A stretch of 22,123 nt of DNA, from contig JAGTUW010000178.1 of assembly GCA_018224345.1 (NCBI GenBank), forward strand, positions 1 through 22,123, written 5' to 3'. Made by a program: the position numbers and the translations under genes. Shown here piece after piece: positions 7,060-15,127 of this stretch (positions are counted from its first letter, which is position 1; each line of letters opens with the position of its first letter). This stretch comes from Bacteroidota bacterium (lineage in GTDB: Bacteria; Bacteroidota; Ignavibacteria; SZUA-365). Under the pieces are notes generated by a model. It saw only the letters and a program-made list of their open reading frames with translations. It had not been told where the DNA came from and ran no database searches.

Positions 7060-9096
7060 TTATTTACTGAGCATCATCTTGTGTGAGAGGCTGTTGTTGC
7101 CACTTTCGAGGCGGTAAATATACATACCGGAAGGAAGGGACTGCGCATCGAAGGTCGCGATATGCGTCCCTGCATGACGGAGCTCATTGACCAGTGTGGC
7201 GACTTCCTGTCCGAGCAGGTTGAAGACGCGCAGGGTCGTGTGTGCCGCACGCGGCAGCGTAAAGCTGATCTCCGTGCTCGGGTTGAACGGATTCGGATAA
7301 TTCTGTGCGAGGGCGAAATCACCAGGGCTGTTATCAATCTGTTCGACAGCGGCGACGTCGGAAACCGGGATGATGACATCTTCGAGATACCAGACTACCT
7401 GATCGGTATTGACCGGGTCATCATCAAGTGTCTCGCCAATACCCCATTCGGTGAAGATGATATGGAGATGGCCTTCATCGCCGGCGTAATACGCCAGTTT
7501 CGTGAATTTCGCGGATACTTCCTCGAGAGCAGTCCAGCGCATCAGGCTGTCGATTTCATTCGTCACCTGATCCGGTTGGCCGAAGGGCCAGCCATACGTC
7601 CATGACTGCGTCGAGCGACTGTCTACATGGCGGCCGTTGGCATAGACCTGCAGTATCGTATCCTGGAACAGTGTCAATTGTCCCGCGACGGGGGCGACAC
7701 GCCATGAGGTGAGCGGGGAAATCCATTTGGCATAGATTTTTTTCCCGTCGAGTGTCCGGGCCCATTTCGGCTCGTTGCGGATGAGATACGGCGTATCTTC
7801 GGCGGTTCCTGCAGTGAAGGAAAGGCGATCGGTGCGCACGCGACGGACGGGACCGATGGGGAACATCTTCCAGTCACGCTGACCGTCGACATCGAAGTAC
7901 GTGATCTCAACGGCAAACGTGGAGTCGACGCTGGAGAGATTGATGGTCGAATCCGTTGGTGCATCATCGAAAGGACCGAACGGATTGATGTCGGCGGAGG
8001 CGACGGTCAGGAAGTGCGGGCGATCGAGATAATCGAGCATGATGTCGAAATCCCATGCCATCGTGAACTTGGCACTGAAGGGTGATGGTTTGTTCGCAAT
8101 GTCTGCGGGACGGAATCTCTCGAGCTGTCCCCAGCTCATACCCTTGTCGGTGGAAACACGCCATGCGACTTCATGATTCTCGTCGAGCAGGAAGGCACGT
8201 CCGGGCTCGCTTTCGATGATGAGACCAAAGCCTAATGCGATGACACCGTTGGGACTCACATCGAGACGCAGATTCGTGCCAAAGTAGCCGTTCGGAACGA
8301 TGTCCGAGGTGTAGACCGGCTGATCGAAGGTCACGGGGGCCCAGTTGTGTCCGCCATCGGTGGAACGGAGCAAATACAGTTCTCCTGTGGATGCGCCGTT
8401 GGAGGGCTCGAGACCGAGCGCCATGCTGTAGAGGTCGCCGGTCGTCTGGTCTGGCACGATATTGTAGGGGATTGACCAGAACGGAGGATCAGGGACGACG
8501 CTGTACTGGGCATTGGCGTTTCCGATATCGCTTTTCATCGAGAAAATATCACGAAACCCTGATGTCCCATCATTGAACTGGTCGACCTGCGGCCACAGAA
8601 GGGCCGTATTAGCCGTCCCTCCTGCATGGCGCAGGAAGATGCTCGGGTAGCGGGGTGAGGCGGATGTCGCGACATTGTCGCCCTGCGGTCCCCAAGTGAC
8701 GCCATTGTCGGTAGAATAGCGGATGTACAGGGTATTGCCGTCACCCTGCGTCGAACGATCATTGCCGCGGAAGACAACGGCCACAGACCCTGTGTTGGGA
8801 TCATGTGCAACCTGATTGCGGCTGTCGCCGATAGTTGCATAGGTATTGGCCATCAGGCCGATTTCCGTCAATCCCTGCTTGACCGCGGTTTTCGGCATGC
8901 GGCCGACGCTACCGTCACTACGGATGACAGTGCGTTCGTCGATGAGCATGAACTGCATTTCAAATGGGACTGCGTCCACTTCATGCTGATTCAATCCCGG
9001 AGTGTTGGTGGCGGCAGGTGACTGAACCGTCAGTTGCTGTGCCTGCACACTGGCGAATCCGACAAGCAGAAATGCCAGAAGAAACACTTTCTTCAT
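7060..9096 (-). CDS. Secreted Asp-box (BNR-like) propeller protein with type IX secretion sorting domain
   Basis: A 678-residue exported protein. ATG 9096 follows AGGAG and gives a clear signal peptide (MKKVFLLAFLLVGFASVQA, cleavage near residue 20). Three Asp-box motifs occur: STDNGVTW (128-135), STDGGHNW (245-252) and STDKGMSW (315-322), the pattern of sialidase/BNR-type beta-propellers. The C-terminal 85 residues form a type A T9SS sorting domain: NYPNPFNPSTEISFTLP (599-615), VFNLLGQEVATL (624-635), GTHIATFDAQSLPSGMYIYRLES (643-665) and final KMMLSK. It should be carried through the outer membrane by the type IX system and released or anchored at the surface. No catalytic sialidase triad could be assigned, so the propeller may be a binding or structural fold. 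An own terminator follows at 7001-7034. Confidence 0.92.
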   Translation of the reverse strand: MKKVFLLAFLLVGFASVQAQQLTVQSPAATNTPGLNQHEVDAVPFEMQFMLIDERTVIRSDGSVGRMPKTAVKQGLTEIGLMANTYATIGDSRNQVAHDPNTGSVAVVFRGNDRSTQGDGNTLYIRYSTDNGVTWGPQGDNVATSASPRYPSIFLRHAGGTANTALLWPQVDQFNDGTSGFRDIFSMKSDIGNANAQYSVVPDPPFWSIPYNIVPDQTTGDLYSMALGLEPSNGASTGELYLLRSTDGGHNWAPVTFDQPVYTSDIVPNGYFGTNLRLDVSPNGVIALGFGLIIESEPGRAFLLDENHEVAWRVSTDKGMSWGQLERFRPADIANKPSPFSAKFTMAWDFDIMLDYLDRPHFLTVASADINPFGPFDDAPTDSTINLSSVDSTFAVEITYFDVDGQRDWKMFPIGPVRRVRTDRLSFTAGTAEDTPYLIRNEPKWARTLDGKKIYAKWISPLTSWRVAPVAGQLTLFQDTILQVYANGRHVDSRSTQSWTYGWPFGQPDQVTNEIDSLMRWTALEEVSAKFTKLAYYAGDEGHLHIIFTEWGIGETLDDDPVNTDQVVWYLEDVIIPVSDVAAVEQIDNSPGDFALAQNYPNPFNPSTEISFTLPRAAHTTLRVFNLLGQEVATLVNELRHAGTHIATFDAQSLPSGMYIYRLESGNNSLSHKMMLSK

Positions 9097-9452
9097 AATA
9101 AGTAGCTCCTGTTGATGTGTGGTAGAGATAAAGCGAATCATGTATACAATTTCGGGAGATATTGCGTCCTGTTCCTTCGACGCTGTTTCACGTCCTCCTG
9201 TATGGGACACGAGAATGAAGACATGGTAACACGAGATAGATTCCGTCTTTAACGCTCGTCAGTTGTACAACCCGATTGTCGCGTTGAGGAGACGTTCGTA
9301 ACCCTTAATGTAAGAAATTTTGCCCAAAAAGCCCATAGTCCCGAAGCGCGCAAGCGCGCAGGCACGCAGCGCGCTGCTTCCTGCACTGCGGGCATTCGAT
9401 TTCCGCGCGGTATTCAACGCGCCAATCGTCCGGAAGGATGCGAGGATGGTGG
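9097..9452. other. 356-bp gap between SPOR gene and T9SS-cargo gene, with GC-rich hairpin
   Basis: No gene is convincing here. The region should hold the promoter of the T9SS-cargo gene (its AGGAG lies just above 9096), but no TAnnTTTG element was found. The one strong structure is a GC-rich imperfect hairpin at 9343-9380: GAAGC pairs with GCTTC and GCGC with GCGC with a single bulged T at 9375. It contains the 12-bp palindrome GCAGCGCGCTGC (9366-9377). On the minus strand a TTTTT run (9326-9330) follows 13 bases later, so it could be a poor terminator for the SPOR operon. Confidence 0.4.
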
Positions 9453-10709
9453 TCAGTAGCGGGAGAGGTCGATGGTATAGGCATCGTTGCCATAGGTGAC
9501 ATTGAGCAATTGCTGATAACGGTCCGCATCGTCCTTTGAAGAAAATGGTCCGACCATAACACGATACCAGGTTGCCCCGCCGACATGACTGCGTGTGATA
9601 AATGGTGCATAACCCTGTGCGATGAGTTTGCGTGCTTCCTGGCGGGCATGGTCAACATTTTTGAGGGACGAAACCTTCACTGCCCACCCGTTCAGTGGCT
9701 CGTCGATGACTTCGAACTCATGACCCGGGATCCGCACATGAGACGCACTTCTCCTGTCCGATGCCGAAGCACGGTCCCCATCGGGAGATGCGTCACGCGT
9801 TTCGTTCACCGGGTCTACCGCCGCAACGGGAAGATCCTGATCAAGCCTCACGCTGTCGACATAGGCGCCCCCGGGAATCATGCCTGCCGCCGAGGCGAGC
9901 ATCGTACTTGCAGCGGTGCTGCTTTCATATGGACCGAGACGAACGCGATACCAGGTCCCACCCTTTGCAGGAATAAATTCACTCTCTACGATCACGTCAA
10001 ACCCCTGCGCCCTGTAGCGCTCTGCGTCAAGATCCGCTTTCGCCAGTTCTTTCCAGGAGGAAACCTGCACGAAGAAATCCCATGAGCGCAATGTGGTCAT
10101 GTCTCCGGACCCGGCGGGGGGCACTGTGGTCTCCGCGACGCTGTCGTCGGAACGCACTTCACCGCTTTCCGGCAGACCGAAAAACGAGGCGATACGATTT
10201 CTCAACTCCGGCCATGGGTTGACATGCCAGATGAAAGCGATCAGAAGCAGAATGACGATAATGGAAAGAAAAGCGATCAGTGGTCCTTTCCCACTGCCAC
10301 TCCGCACTTCCCCCTCCGTTCCGGATGGGGGGGACGCCTCACCGCCGGACGTATTAACGGCATTATCATCCGGATATGTATCGTTATCGGACGATTTTGT
10401 CTGTACGTAGTCGGTATCACCGTCCGTGGCGGCATTCTCGGTATCGTGTTCCGTAAGATGCGAGAGATCCCGCTCGGGATAATTGTCGAGGACACTTGCG
10501 CCATGTCCACCGGTGTCCGCAGTTGCGGAGCGTTGCGGTGGTTGCTGCCCGGGAGCGGGCTCCGGGGCAGATTGTAATGCATCGGATGCGCCCGTCCGGG
10601 AATCCCGGGCGGGTGTTCCCTTTTGCGGGGTTTTAGGGATGCGTCCGGGGTCAGCGGATGAGGCTGTCTTTCGTTTGCCACTTCCTTTGGCGAAATTGAA
10701 ATCAGGCAC
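9453..10709 (-). CDS. Membrane protein with two SPOR (peptidoglycan-binding) domains
   Basis: A 418-residue protein starting at GTG 10709, which has AAGGA eight bases upstream. Residues 1-142 are charged, Pro/Gly/Ser/Asp-rich and look disordered; 143-163 (PLIAFLSIIVILLLIAFIWHV) form one membrane helix; then two SPOR domains follow at about 211-287 (DFFVQVSSW ... GTWYRVRLGPY) and 341-415 (GWAVKVSSL ... ATWYRVMVGPF), joined by a flexible linker. SPOR domains bind glycan strands lacking stem peptides and commonly target septal peptidoglycan, so a cell-division or envelope role is likely, with the disordered tail in the cytoplasm and the SPOR domains in the periplasm. It follows the TPR protein by 30 bases and is probably co-transcribed. 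Which cell-division gene it corresponds to cannot be told. Confidence 0.9.
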   Translation of the reverse strand: MPDFNFAKGSGKRKTASSADPGRIPKTPQKGTPARDSRTGASDALQSAPEPAPGQQPPQRSATADTGGHGASVLDNYPERDLSHLTEHDTENAATDGDTDYVQTKSSDNDTYPDDNAVNTSGGEASPPSGTEGEVRSGSGKGPLIAFLSIIVILLLIAFIWHVNPWPELRNRIASFFGLPESGEVRSDDSVAETTVPPAGSGDMTTLRSWDFFVQVSSWKELAKADLDAERYRAQGFDVIVESEFIPAKGGTWYRVRLGPYESSTAASTMLASAAGMIPGGAYVDSVRLDQDLPVAAVDPVNETRDASPDGDRASASDRRSASHVRIPGHEFEVIDEPLNGWAVKVSSLKNVDHARQEARKLIAQGYAPFITRSHVGGATWYRVMVGPFSSKDDADRYQQLLNVTYGNDAYTIDLSRY

Positions 10710-10739
10710 GTGCGAAATCCTTCGCTGTGATGAAATCGG

Positions 10740-11885
10740 TTATCGCCGCGTTCTCGGGATGGTGATCTGCTTGATGTTGTGCTCAACTTTGCGCCTGTAG
10801 TAGTTGGATTCGGTTCCCAACTCCATGTAGCGCTCGTAAGCCGCAAGTGCTTTCTGCAGGTCATTCAGACGCAGATAGGCATCACCGAGAATGCGGTAGG
10901 TTTTGTTGTACGATGGATCGAATGCAGTGGCAAGGAGCAAGGTCTGTTCCGCATTGGCGTACTTCCCGTCATGCAGAAGAAACTCTCCGAGACGGACACG
11001 CGCCCAGGTCATGAACGGGTTGATCTCAAGCGCATCTCGCATTTTCACGATCCCGTCAATCCGCGTCTCGTCCCGGTTCAACTGACCGCGACCGACACGT
11101 GCCATGTTTTCGGCTTCCCTGATTTTATCGTAGCCTGCTGAATCATAGACCCCATAGCGCAGGTGATTCGGCAGGAAGTCCAGTGTCAGAATGTATTGAT
11201 CGACGAGGTTCTTTGAGGTCGGCGCCCCGCCACCTGTTTCGTGCAGACTGTAGCGGATGACCATTTCCTTGCTGCCGTCGAAATTCAGATCAATGAATAC
11301 AACATCGGCAAGTTCGGTAATGAAGGCGTCGTCGCGCATCCCGGCCTTCTGTGTCCAGGACGTCAGTATGATCAACGCGGTTTGTGTGTAGGCGAGTATG
11401 GAACCCTTGATTTCGTTGCTGCCATCCTCGAGCGTGCGGGTATTCTGCAGATACATCTGTATGCCGCCGTCGAGTGTGACGAGCGGATGAATCACGGACT
11501 TGCCGCCGGGGAAGGTCAGCAGATCCATGAGCTGGTATTTCCCGCCTCCGGTCGGCGTGATGATCAAGGTGACGTTGCATCCCGCATCCTCGGGTCCGGT
11601 GTGGTACAGCAACCAGATTTCTTCCGATCCGTCTCCATCAAAGTCGGTTTGGAAACCTGTAAGCGTGCCTTCGGGCGTATCGCCCAGGCAGACGTCTTCA
11701 GCCGTAATGGACTCGGGGGATTCTCGAATGATTTCAGCCAGCGCGGATGCAGGCAGGGTGATATTCGCGCACATGTCCTGGTCTGCAAGCGAATGCTCGA
11801 TGCCGAAGGCATACTGAGCAGATGCCTGGGACATAGGCAAAATGATTGTGGCAATGATCAGAAGGGTGGTTGCGAGTGTTTTCAT
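10740..11885 (-). CDS. Exported TPR protein with FG-GAP-like acidic loops
   Basis: A 381-residue protein with an N-terminal signal (MKTLATTLLIIATIILPMSQASAQ, cleavage after residue 24), so periplasmic or exported. ATG 11885 is chosen because it starts a normal signal peptide; another ATG two codons earlier (11891) is equally possible, and the frame continues upstream to 12101 without recognisable sequence. No good Shine-Dalgarno motif is seen. The middle contains two acidic loops with the D-x-D-G pattern, DFDGDGSEEIWLLY (81-94) and DLNFDGSKEMVIRY (199-212), typical of FG-GAP/VCBS-type integrin-like repeats. The C-terminus carries two TPR units (about 292-325 and 326-359), including YRILGDAYLRLNDLQKALAAYERYMEL. 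Its partner is likely another envelope protein; the SPOR-domain gene follows directly. Confidence 0.82.
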   Translation of the reverse strand: MKTLATTLLIIATIILPMSQASAQYAFGIEHSLADQDMCANITLPASALAEIIRESPESITAEDVCLGDTPEGTLTGFQTDFDGDGSEEIWLLYHTGPEDAGCNVTLIITPTGGGKYQLMDLLTFPGGKSVIHPLVTLDGGIQMYLQNTRTLEDGSNEIKGSILAYTQTALIILTSWTQKAGMRDDAFITELADVVFIDLNFDGSKEMVIRYSLHETGGGAPTSKNLVDQYILTLDFLPNHLRYGVYDSAGYDKIREAENMARVGRGQLNRDETRIDGIVKMRDALEINPFMTWARVRLGEFLLHDGKYANAEQTLLLATAFDPSYNKTYRILGDAYLRLNDLQKALAAYERYMELGTESNYYRRKVEHNIKQITIPRTRR

Positions 11886-11926
11886 GAGCATCGGGGGTGG
11901 ATAATTAGGTGATGACGAAACAGCGT

Positions 11927-11956
11927 CAAAATACAGACTTACAAGGCCAGTTGCAA
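11927..11956 (-). promoter_or_regulatory. Promoter candidate for the TPR/SPOR operon
   Basis: On the minus strand, TTG (11956-11954) is followed after 20 bases by TATTTTG (11933-11927), one base short of the Bacteroidota TTG-N19-TAnnTTTG arrangement. It would give a leader of about 36 bases before ATG 11885. The rest of the 261-bp divergent region 11886-12146 shows no other clear element. Confidence 0.3.
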
Positions 11957-12146
11957 CAAAAAGGAAACAGAAGAGAAATCGACCGAAGTACATGATACGC
12001 GGATAACCTGCTCCGGTTCCGGAAACATCGGCATCACCAGAAGATTTTCGCTGAATCAGATCAGTTGCAAGCTGATTGTTGATGCTTTTCTCCGCGGACA
12101 CTTGTATCTTTCCTTTTCAGAATGAAATATACTATCGGAGAAAGTT

Positions 12147-13511
12147 ATGCCGTTTGAATCCAGAAATCCCGCGACGGGTGCGTTGCTCAATCGATATGAT
12201 GAACATGATGCGGATATGATCGAGGAGTATATCGGGCAGACAGAAGCCGTCTTTCACACCTGGCGTGATACGGCATTGACAGTACGGGCAGCGATGCTGC
12301 ACGCAGCAGCGGCGGAACTGCGCAGCCGCAGTGATGATTATGCGCGTATGATCACGCTGGAAATGGGGAAACCCATCACGCAGTCCCGCGGAGAGGTGGA
12401 GAAATGTGCCTGGGTCTGCGACTGGTATGCAGACAACACGGAACGGATATTTCGAAATGAACACCTTGAATCCGATGCATCGGAGAGCTATGTGCGGTTT
12501 GACCCGTTGGGAGTGATCCTTGCCGTGATGCCATGGAATTTTCCTTTCTGGCAGGTCTTCCGTTTTGCCGCACCGGCACTGATGGCGGGGAATGTTGCTC
12601 TGCTCAAACACGCCTCGAACGTCCCCGGCTGCGCAATGATGATAGAGGAAGTCTTCAGACGCGCCGGCATCCCGGAGGGAGGCTTCCGTACATTGATGAT
12701 CGGCTCCGGAGCGGTCGCTTCTGTACTCGACCACCCAGCCGTCGTCGCTGCTACACTCACCGGCTCGGAACATGCCGGGAGCAAGGTTGCAGCCCGCGCA
12801 GGGGAGCGACTGAAGAAAACAGTCCTCGAGCTCGGCGGCAGTGACCCGTTCATCGTCCTCGATGACGCGGACATTGAAACAGCGGCCCGGATCGGCGCAC
12901 AGTCACGCATGATCAATACCGGACAGAGCTGCATCGCAGCGAAGCGGTTCATACTTACCGAAGCCGCGGCCGATACATTCATCCCCCAGTTCTTGCGGGA
13001 AATCGCCGGGATGAAGATCGGCGATCCGATGGACCCCGAGACCCGGATCGGCGCGATCGCGCGCGAGGATCTGTTGCTGGAACTTGACGGCCAGGTTCGC
13101 TCCACTATCGAACAAGGCGCGGAGTTGCTCACGGGTGGATATCGCGTCGAGGGACCGGGTACATTTTATCACCCGACGGTGCTCAGTGGCGTTACGAAAG
13201 GAATGACGGCCTTCGACGAGGAAACCTTCGGCCCCGTCGCCTCAATCACCGTTGTGCGCGATGCCGCAGAGGCCGTCGATGTGGCCAATGACAGCCTGTT
13301 CGGTCTCGGAGCAAGTTTGTGGACACAGGATCGTCAACACGCCGAAACGCTGGCGGCACGCATCGAGGCAGGCGGGGTGTTCATCAATGGGATGGTGAAA
13401 TCGGATCCCCGACTCCCGTTTGGTGGCATTAAGAATTCGGGCTACGGACGAGAGCTTTCTCATTACGGTATACGGGAATTTGTCAATATCAAAACAGTCT
13501 GGATCGCATGA
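12147..13511 (+). CDS. sad: Succinate-semialdehyde dehydrogenase-type aldehyde dehydrogenase
   Basis: A 454-residue cytoplasmic aldehyde dehydrogenase that oxidises a semialdehyde with NAD(P). ATG 12147 is preceded by GGAG. The catalytic set is complete: MPWNFPFWQV (128-137, N131), LLKHASN (152-158, K154), LELGGSDPFIVLDDAD (227-242, E228), GQSCIAAKRF (259-268, C262) and EETFGP (358-363). The blocks LLKHASNVPGCA, VLELGGSDPF, INTGQSCIAAKRFI and GGVFINGMVKSDPRLPFGGIKNSGYGRELSHYG closely match E. coli Sad (YneI), the NAD-preferring succinate-semialdehyde dehydrogenase; this resemblance is from memory. The substrate is inferred, and no GABA transaminase lies in the window. The stop overlaps the start of the next gene by ATGA. 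Confidence 0.93.
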   Translation: MPFESRNPATGALLNRYDEHDADMIEEYIGQTEAVFHTWRDTALTVRAAMLHAAAAELRSRSDDYARMITLEMGKPITQSRGEVEKCAWVCDWYADNTERIFRNEHLESDASESYVRFDPLGVILAVMPWNFPFWQVFRFAAPALMAGNVALLKHASNVPGCAMMIEEVFRRAGIPEGGFRTLMIGSGAVASVLDHPAVVAATLTGSEHAGSKVAARAGERLKKTVLELGGSDPFIVLDDADIETAARIGAQSRMINTGQSCIAAKRFILTEAAADTFIPQFLREIAGMKIGDPMDPETRIGAIAREDLLLELDGQVRSTIEQGAELLTGGYRVEGPGTFYHPTVLSGVTKGMTAFDEETFGPVASITVVRDAAEAVDVANDSLFGLGASLWTQDRQHAETLAARIEAGGVFINGMVKSDPRLPFGGIKNSGYGRELSHYGIREFVNIKTVWIA

Positions 13512-13993
13512 GTGTGACAACCCCGGGTAAAAACGAAAGTCGCCGCGAGGAATTGCTGTGCCGCATTTTTCTCATTGCCATCACGGCCGTGCTGCCTCTC
13601 ACGGCAATGCTGCTCTGGGGCCTGGCCTATGTTCAAATGTGGCCACGGGCTATCGATATCATGGGCTTGCTGGCTATCTCCGTCGGCATTCTCGGTGTGT
13701 TCTTCTTTTTCATGTTTCTCTACAAGTATGAATTGCGTGCGGCACCGACGCAACGGAGGCGCATCGGACTTCTCGTTCTGCACACCATCATAACACTGCT
13801 TCTTTTTCTGTTTACAATCTGGCTCGGTTATGACTCTCCCTGGCGGGCCGAAATGATCTGGGGTAACTACGACATGCATACGGCATCGAAACCATGGATT
13901 ATCTCCGTTCTCGTCATTGGCAGTATCACTCTGCTGGGCAGCCTGATCGATCTGCTGCGGAGTCGCTTCGAGCAGGGGTTGGAAAACGATTAG
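13508..13993 (+). CDS. Four-helix integral membrane protein, function unknown
   Basis: A 161-residue protein with four predicted membrane helices at about 19-42, 50-72, 85-107 and 129-150; the second has the striking run GVFFFFMFLY. The loop WRAEMIWGNYDMHTASKPW (112-130) is the only long polar stretch. The N-terminus is basic and presumably cytoplasmic. The start ATG shares ATGA with the stop of the aldehyde dehydrogenase gene, so translation is probably coupled. I do not recognise the family. The gene ends 31 bases before the stop of the convergent WecB-like gene, and no terminator hairpin is visible in that gap. Confidence 0.78.
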   Translation: MSVTTPGKNESRREELLCRIFLIAITAVLPLTAMLLWGLAYVQMWPRAIDIMGLLAISVGILGVFFFFMFLYKYELRAAPTQRRRIGLLVLHTIITLLLFLFTIWLGYDSPWRAEMIWGNYDMHTASKPWIISVLVIGSITLLGSLIDLLRSRFEQGLEND

Positions 13994-14024
13994 ACGGTGG
14001 AGGTTCATGGAGTGCAGAGAGAGG

Positions 14025-15116
14025 TCAGATACACAATTCCCGTATTGCTTCGATTATGCGTCCTGAAGCATTTCCGTCACCGAACAGACTGTTGTCATGC
14101 AGCAGGGGAACGGGTGCATCGAGTGCGGTGTGAATCGCGGTAGCGTCCGCACCCGTCAGCGTACACCACCCGGTGCGCAACAACACCGTCCATGCCGTGA
14201 TATCATCGAGGCAGAGCGACGGGACAGCACGGAAATATGCCTCGCGCGTCACGCCGCCGGAGTCGGTCAGGACGCGCTCGGTACCGGAAAGCAACCCGAG
14301 CAGGTCGCCATGCGAAAGCGGTGGTAACAGACGCAGCGCGCCCGGCGACAACACAATATCGAAGCGGCGCATGCGCTCCGCCGTACGGGGATGCAGCGGA
14401 AGAAGGACCGGATGCGGCAGGTTGTTGAGCGTGAAGAGCAGAGACGACAGACGCGCAGGATCGTCGGTATTCACCGGCCGATGAATTGTGCAGAGATAAT
14501 AGGGGGTAGCAGAAACGTCATATCGGGTGAGAATGTCCTGCGGAGAGGGGAGGGCCGCCCGACTGCGCAGATAGAGGTCGTACATGATGTCGCCGGTAAC
14601 GACTGTCCGCCCCTGACACCCGTCGTCGGCACAGTGCATTGCTGCTTCGGTTGTCGTGCAGCACAGCAGGGAGGCGAGATGGTCGACCATCACACGGTTG
14701 CCTTCTTCCGGCACCAACCACGTCGGGACACGGGACCCGTCGGCATGTCTGCCGCGTTCTCCCGCTTCGACATGACACAGCGGAACCTGCCGCCGCACCG
14801 CTGCCAATCCGGCTGCGAGTGTACTGTCCGTGTCACCGAAACAGAGAATGACATCGGGGCGCTGTTCGGCGATCGCTGTATCGAGTTGTGCAAGCATGGC
14901 GGCGAAGCGTTCTGCCCCACCAAGCCTTCCCGTATCCAGCGTGTGCAATTCATCACCGAAATGGAATTCCCGTTTCAATTGTCCGGACAGGGATGCATCA
15001 TAATGTTGTCCTGTATCGACGACCAGGGCGTCGAAGGCATCATGAAGCACTGCCGACATCGCGGCATACTTGATGTATTGGGGACGAGTCCCGAGTATCG
15101 TCAACAACGTGCGCAT
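14025..15116 (-). CDS. wecB: UDP-N-acetylglucosamine 2-epimerase family protein (WecB-like)
   Basis: A 363-residue cytoplasmic protein of the non-hydrolysing UDP-GlcNAc 2-epimerase family, which converts UDP-GlcNAc to UDP-ManNAc for surface polysaccharide synthesis. Motifs: GTRPQYIK (9-16, R11 and K16), GQHYD (36-40), CFGDTDSTLAAG (92-103, D95), HVEAGE (115-120, E117), PEEGNRVMVDHL (136-147), VTGDIMYD (173-180), TIHRPVN (210-216, H212), LHPRT (241-245), TDSGGVTREAY (284-294). Two departures: the motif is GTRPQ where E. coli has GTRPE, and about six extra residues sit between HVEAG and PEEGNR. ATG 15116 begins 11 bases after the stop of the preceding gene, so it is the last gene of the operon. 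The short 31-bp gap to the convergent gene shows no terminator. Confidence 0.9.
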   Translation of the reverse strand: MRTLLTILGTRPQYIKYAAMSAVLHDAFDALVVDTGQHYDASLSGQLKREFHFGDELHTLDTGRLGGAERFAAMLAQLDTAIAEQRPDVILCFGDTDSTLAAGLAAVRRQVPLCHVEAGERGRHADGSRVPTWLVPEEGNRVMVDHLASLLCCTTTEAAMHCADDGCQGRTVVTGDIMYDLYLRSRAALPSPQDILTRYDVSATPYYLCTIHRPVNTDDPARLSSLLFTLNNLPHPVLLPLHPRTAERMRRFDIVLSPGALRLLPPLSHGDLLGLLSGTERVLTDSGGVTREAYFRAVPSLCLDDITAWTVLLRTGWCTLTGADATAIHTALDAPVPLLHDNSLFGDGNASGRIIEAIRELCI

Positions 15117-15127
15117 GCGTCAACGCC

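Noticed and set aside
9305..9658. Minus-strand frame ending in a CPQC-containing tail
   Set aside because: Most of it is a shadow of the SPOR gene and there is no start codon in the region downstream of that gene's stop. Kept only as a possible remnant among the findings.
10591..10613. Ten-base hairpin with one G-U pair as an internal terminator
   Set aside because: It lies inside the SPOR coding region, in the Pro/Gly-rich part, and no T-run follows; explained by the coding composition.
12128..12133. TATACT as -10 box for the aldehyde dehydrogenase gene
   Set aside because: Transcription would start within the ribosome binding site, leaving no leader, and no -35 element is at the right spacing.
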